6,132 bases of DNA from positions 1-6,132 of the forward strand of contig CAZWDR010000136.1 in the NCBI GenBank assembly GCA_964632365.1. Direction: 5' to 3'. The first letter of the stretch is position 1. Every line of letters starts with the position of its first letter. The translations under genes were made by a program, and so were the position numbers. The notes beneath the pieces were generated by a model, which was given only the letters and a program-made list of their open reading frames with translations, did not search any database and was not told where the DNA came from. This stretch comes from ZC4RG30 sp964632365. Its GTDB lineage: Bacteria > Pseudomonadota > Gammaproteobacteria > Steroidobacterales > Steroidobacteraceae. Of this stretch, positions 5,730-6,132 are shown piece after piece.

Positions 5730-6132
5730 ATGCTGCTGCCCACCACGCTCGTCGGAAGTTATCCCCAGCCGGAATGGCTGATCGACCGGAAGAAGCTGGC
5801 GGGGCGCTTTCCACCGCGGGTGCGCGCGAAGGAACTATGGCGCATCCCCGAGGAATTCCTCGAGGAGGCCTGGCGCGACGCGACGGTGCTGGCCATCCGC
5901 GCGCAGGAGCGCGCCGGCATCGACATCATCTCCGACGGCGAGATGCGGCGCGAGAGCTACTCGAATCGCTTCGCCACCGCGCTGGAAGGGGTGGACCTGG
6001 ACAATCCGGGCGAGGCGCTGGACCGCAGCGGCCATCCGAACCCGGTGCCGCGCGTCACCGGCAACATCCGCCGCCGGCATGCCGTGATGGTCGAGGACGT
6101 GAAGTTCCTCGCCGCCAACACGCAGCGGCGCA
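5730..6132 (+). CDS. MetE C-terminal-like (cobalamin-independent methionine synthase II family) protein, 3' partial
   Basis: The first 134 residues of a TIM-barrel protein related to the C-terminal catalytic domain of cobalamin-independent methionine synthase are present, and the right edge cuts the gene. The N-terminal TTLVGSYPQPEWL (5-17) and AGIDIISDGEMRRESY (62-77) are hallmarks of stand-alone MetE-C-like proteins, which usually have about 350-380 residues. The zinc-binding His/Cys residues that would support methyl transfer to a thiol lie beyond the window. The start at ATG 5730 follows AAGGAAGG (5719-5726), a strong ribosome binding site. The gene begins 17 bases after the CoA-transferase stop, so it is probably in the same operon. 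Members of this family outside methionine synthesis are poorly characterised and may transfer methyl groups in catabolic pathways. True methionine synthesis is one option, but the neighbours point to a dedicated catabolic role. Confidence 0.87.
   Translation, partial: MLLPTTLVGSYPQPEWLIDRKKLAGRFPPRVRAKELWRIPEEFLEEAWRDATVLAIRAQERAGIDIISDGEMRRESYSNRFATALEGVDLDNPGEALDRSGHPNPVPRVTGNIRRRHAVMVEDVKFLAANTQRR

Noticed and set aside
4507..5814. A 435-codon minus-strand open frame
   Set aside because: It is antisense to the CoA-transferase, which has clear family motifs on the plus strand. The minus translation is rich in Arg, His and Ala with no recognisable domain, a common GC-rich shadow.

Overview
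The window is a GC-rich stretch of a draft bacterial scaffold, with one run of 100 N at 1222-1321. The tight gene packing, strong third-position GC bias and types of enzyme suggest a proteobacterium with broad catabolic capacity. I cannot name the genus. There is no rRNA, tRNA, CRISPR array, insertion sequence or phage gene.

Layout. (1) Positions 1-1561, plus strand: a vanillyl-alcohol-oxidase-family flavoprotein cut by the left edge, then the N gap, then the C-terminal part of a small c-type cytochrome. The pair looks like a flavocytochrome dehydrogenase/hydroxylase for a para-substituted phenol. (2) Positions 1589-3690, minus strand: an alpha/beta hydrolase followed by a secreted PQQ-dependent sugar-dehydrogenase-like protein. 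This pair converges on the cytochrome gene. (3) Positions 3746-6132, plus strand: a short citrate-synthase-fold protein of the citryl-CoA lyase type, a class III (CaiB/BaiF) CoA-transferase joined to it by an ATGA overlap, and a MetE-C-like methyltransferase-family gene cut by the right edge. This operon diverges from the minus-strand pair across only 55 bases.

How they may work together. The flavocytochrome would oxidise a phenolic side chain in the periplasm and pass electrons to the cytochrome. The CoA-transferase and the lyase-like protein form a plausible two-step module: activate a carboxylic acid as a CoA ester, then cleave its C-C bond. The substrate is not readable from the sequence. 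The MetE-like gene lies 17 bases after the CoA-transferase and probably belongs to the same transcript.

Main oddities. The CoA-transferase has an in-frame amber codon at 4870-4872, with family-typical sequence continuing in the same frame on both sides. The citrate-synthase-like protein appears to lack two of the three classical catalytic residues. The PQQ-dehydrogenase-like protein lacks the usual catalytic histidine motif.
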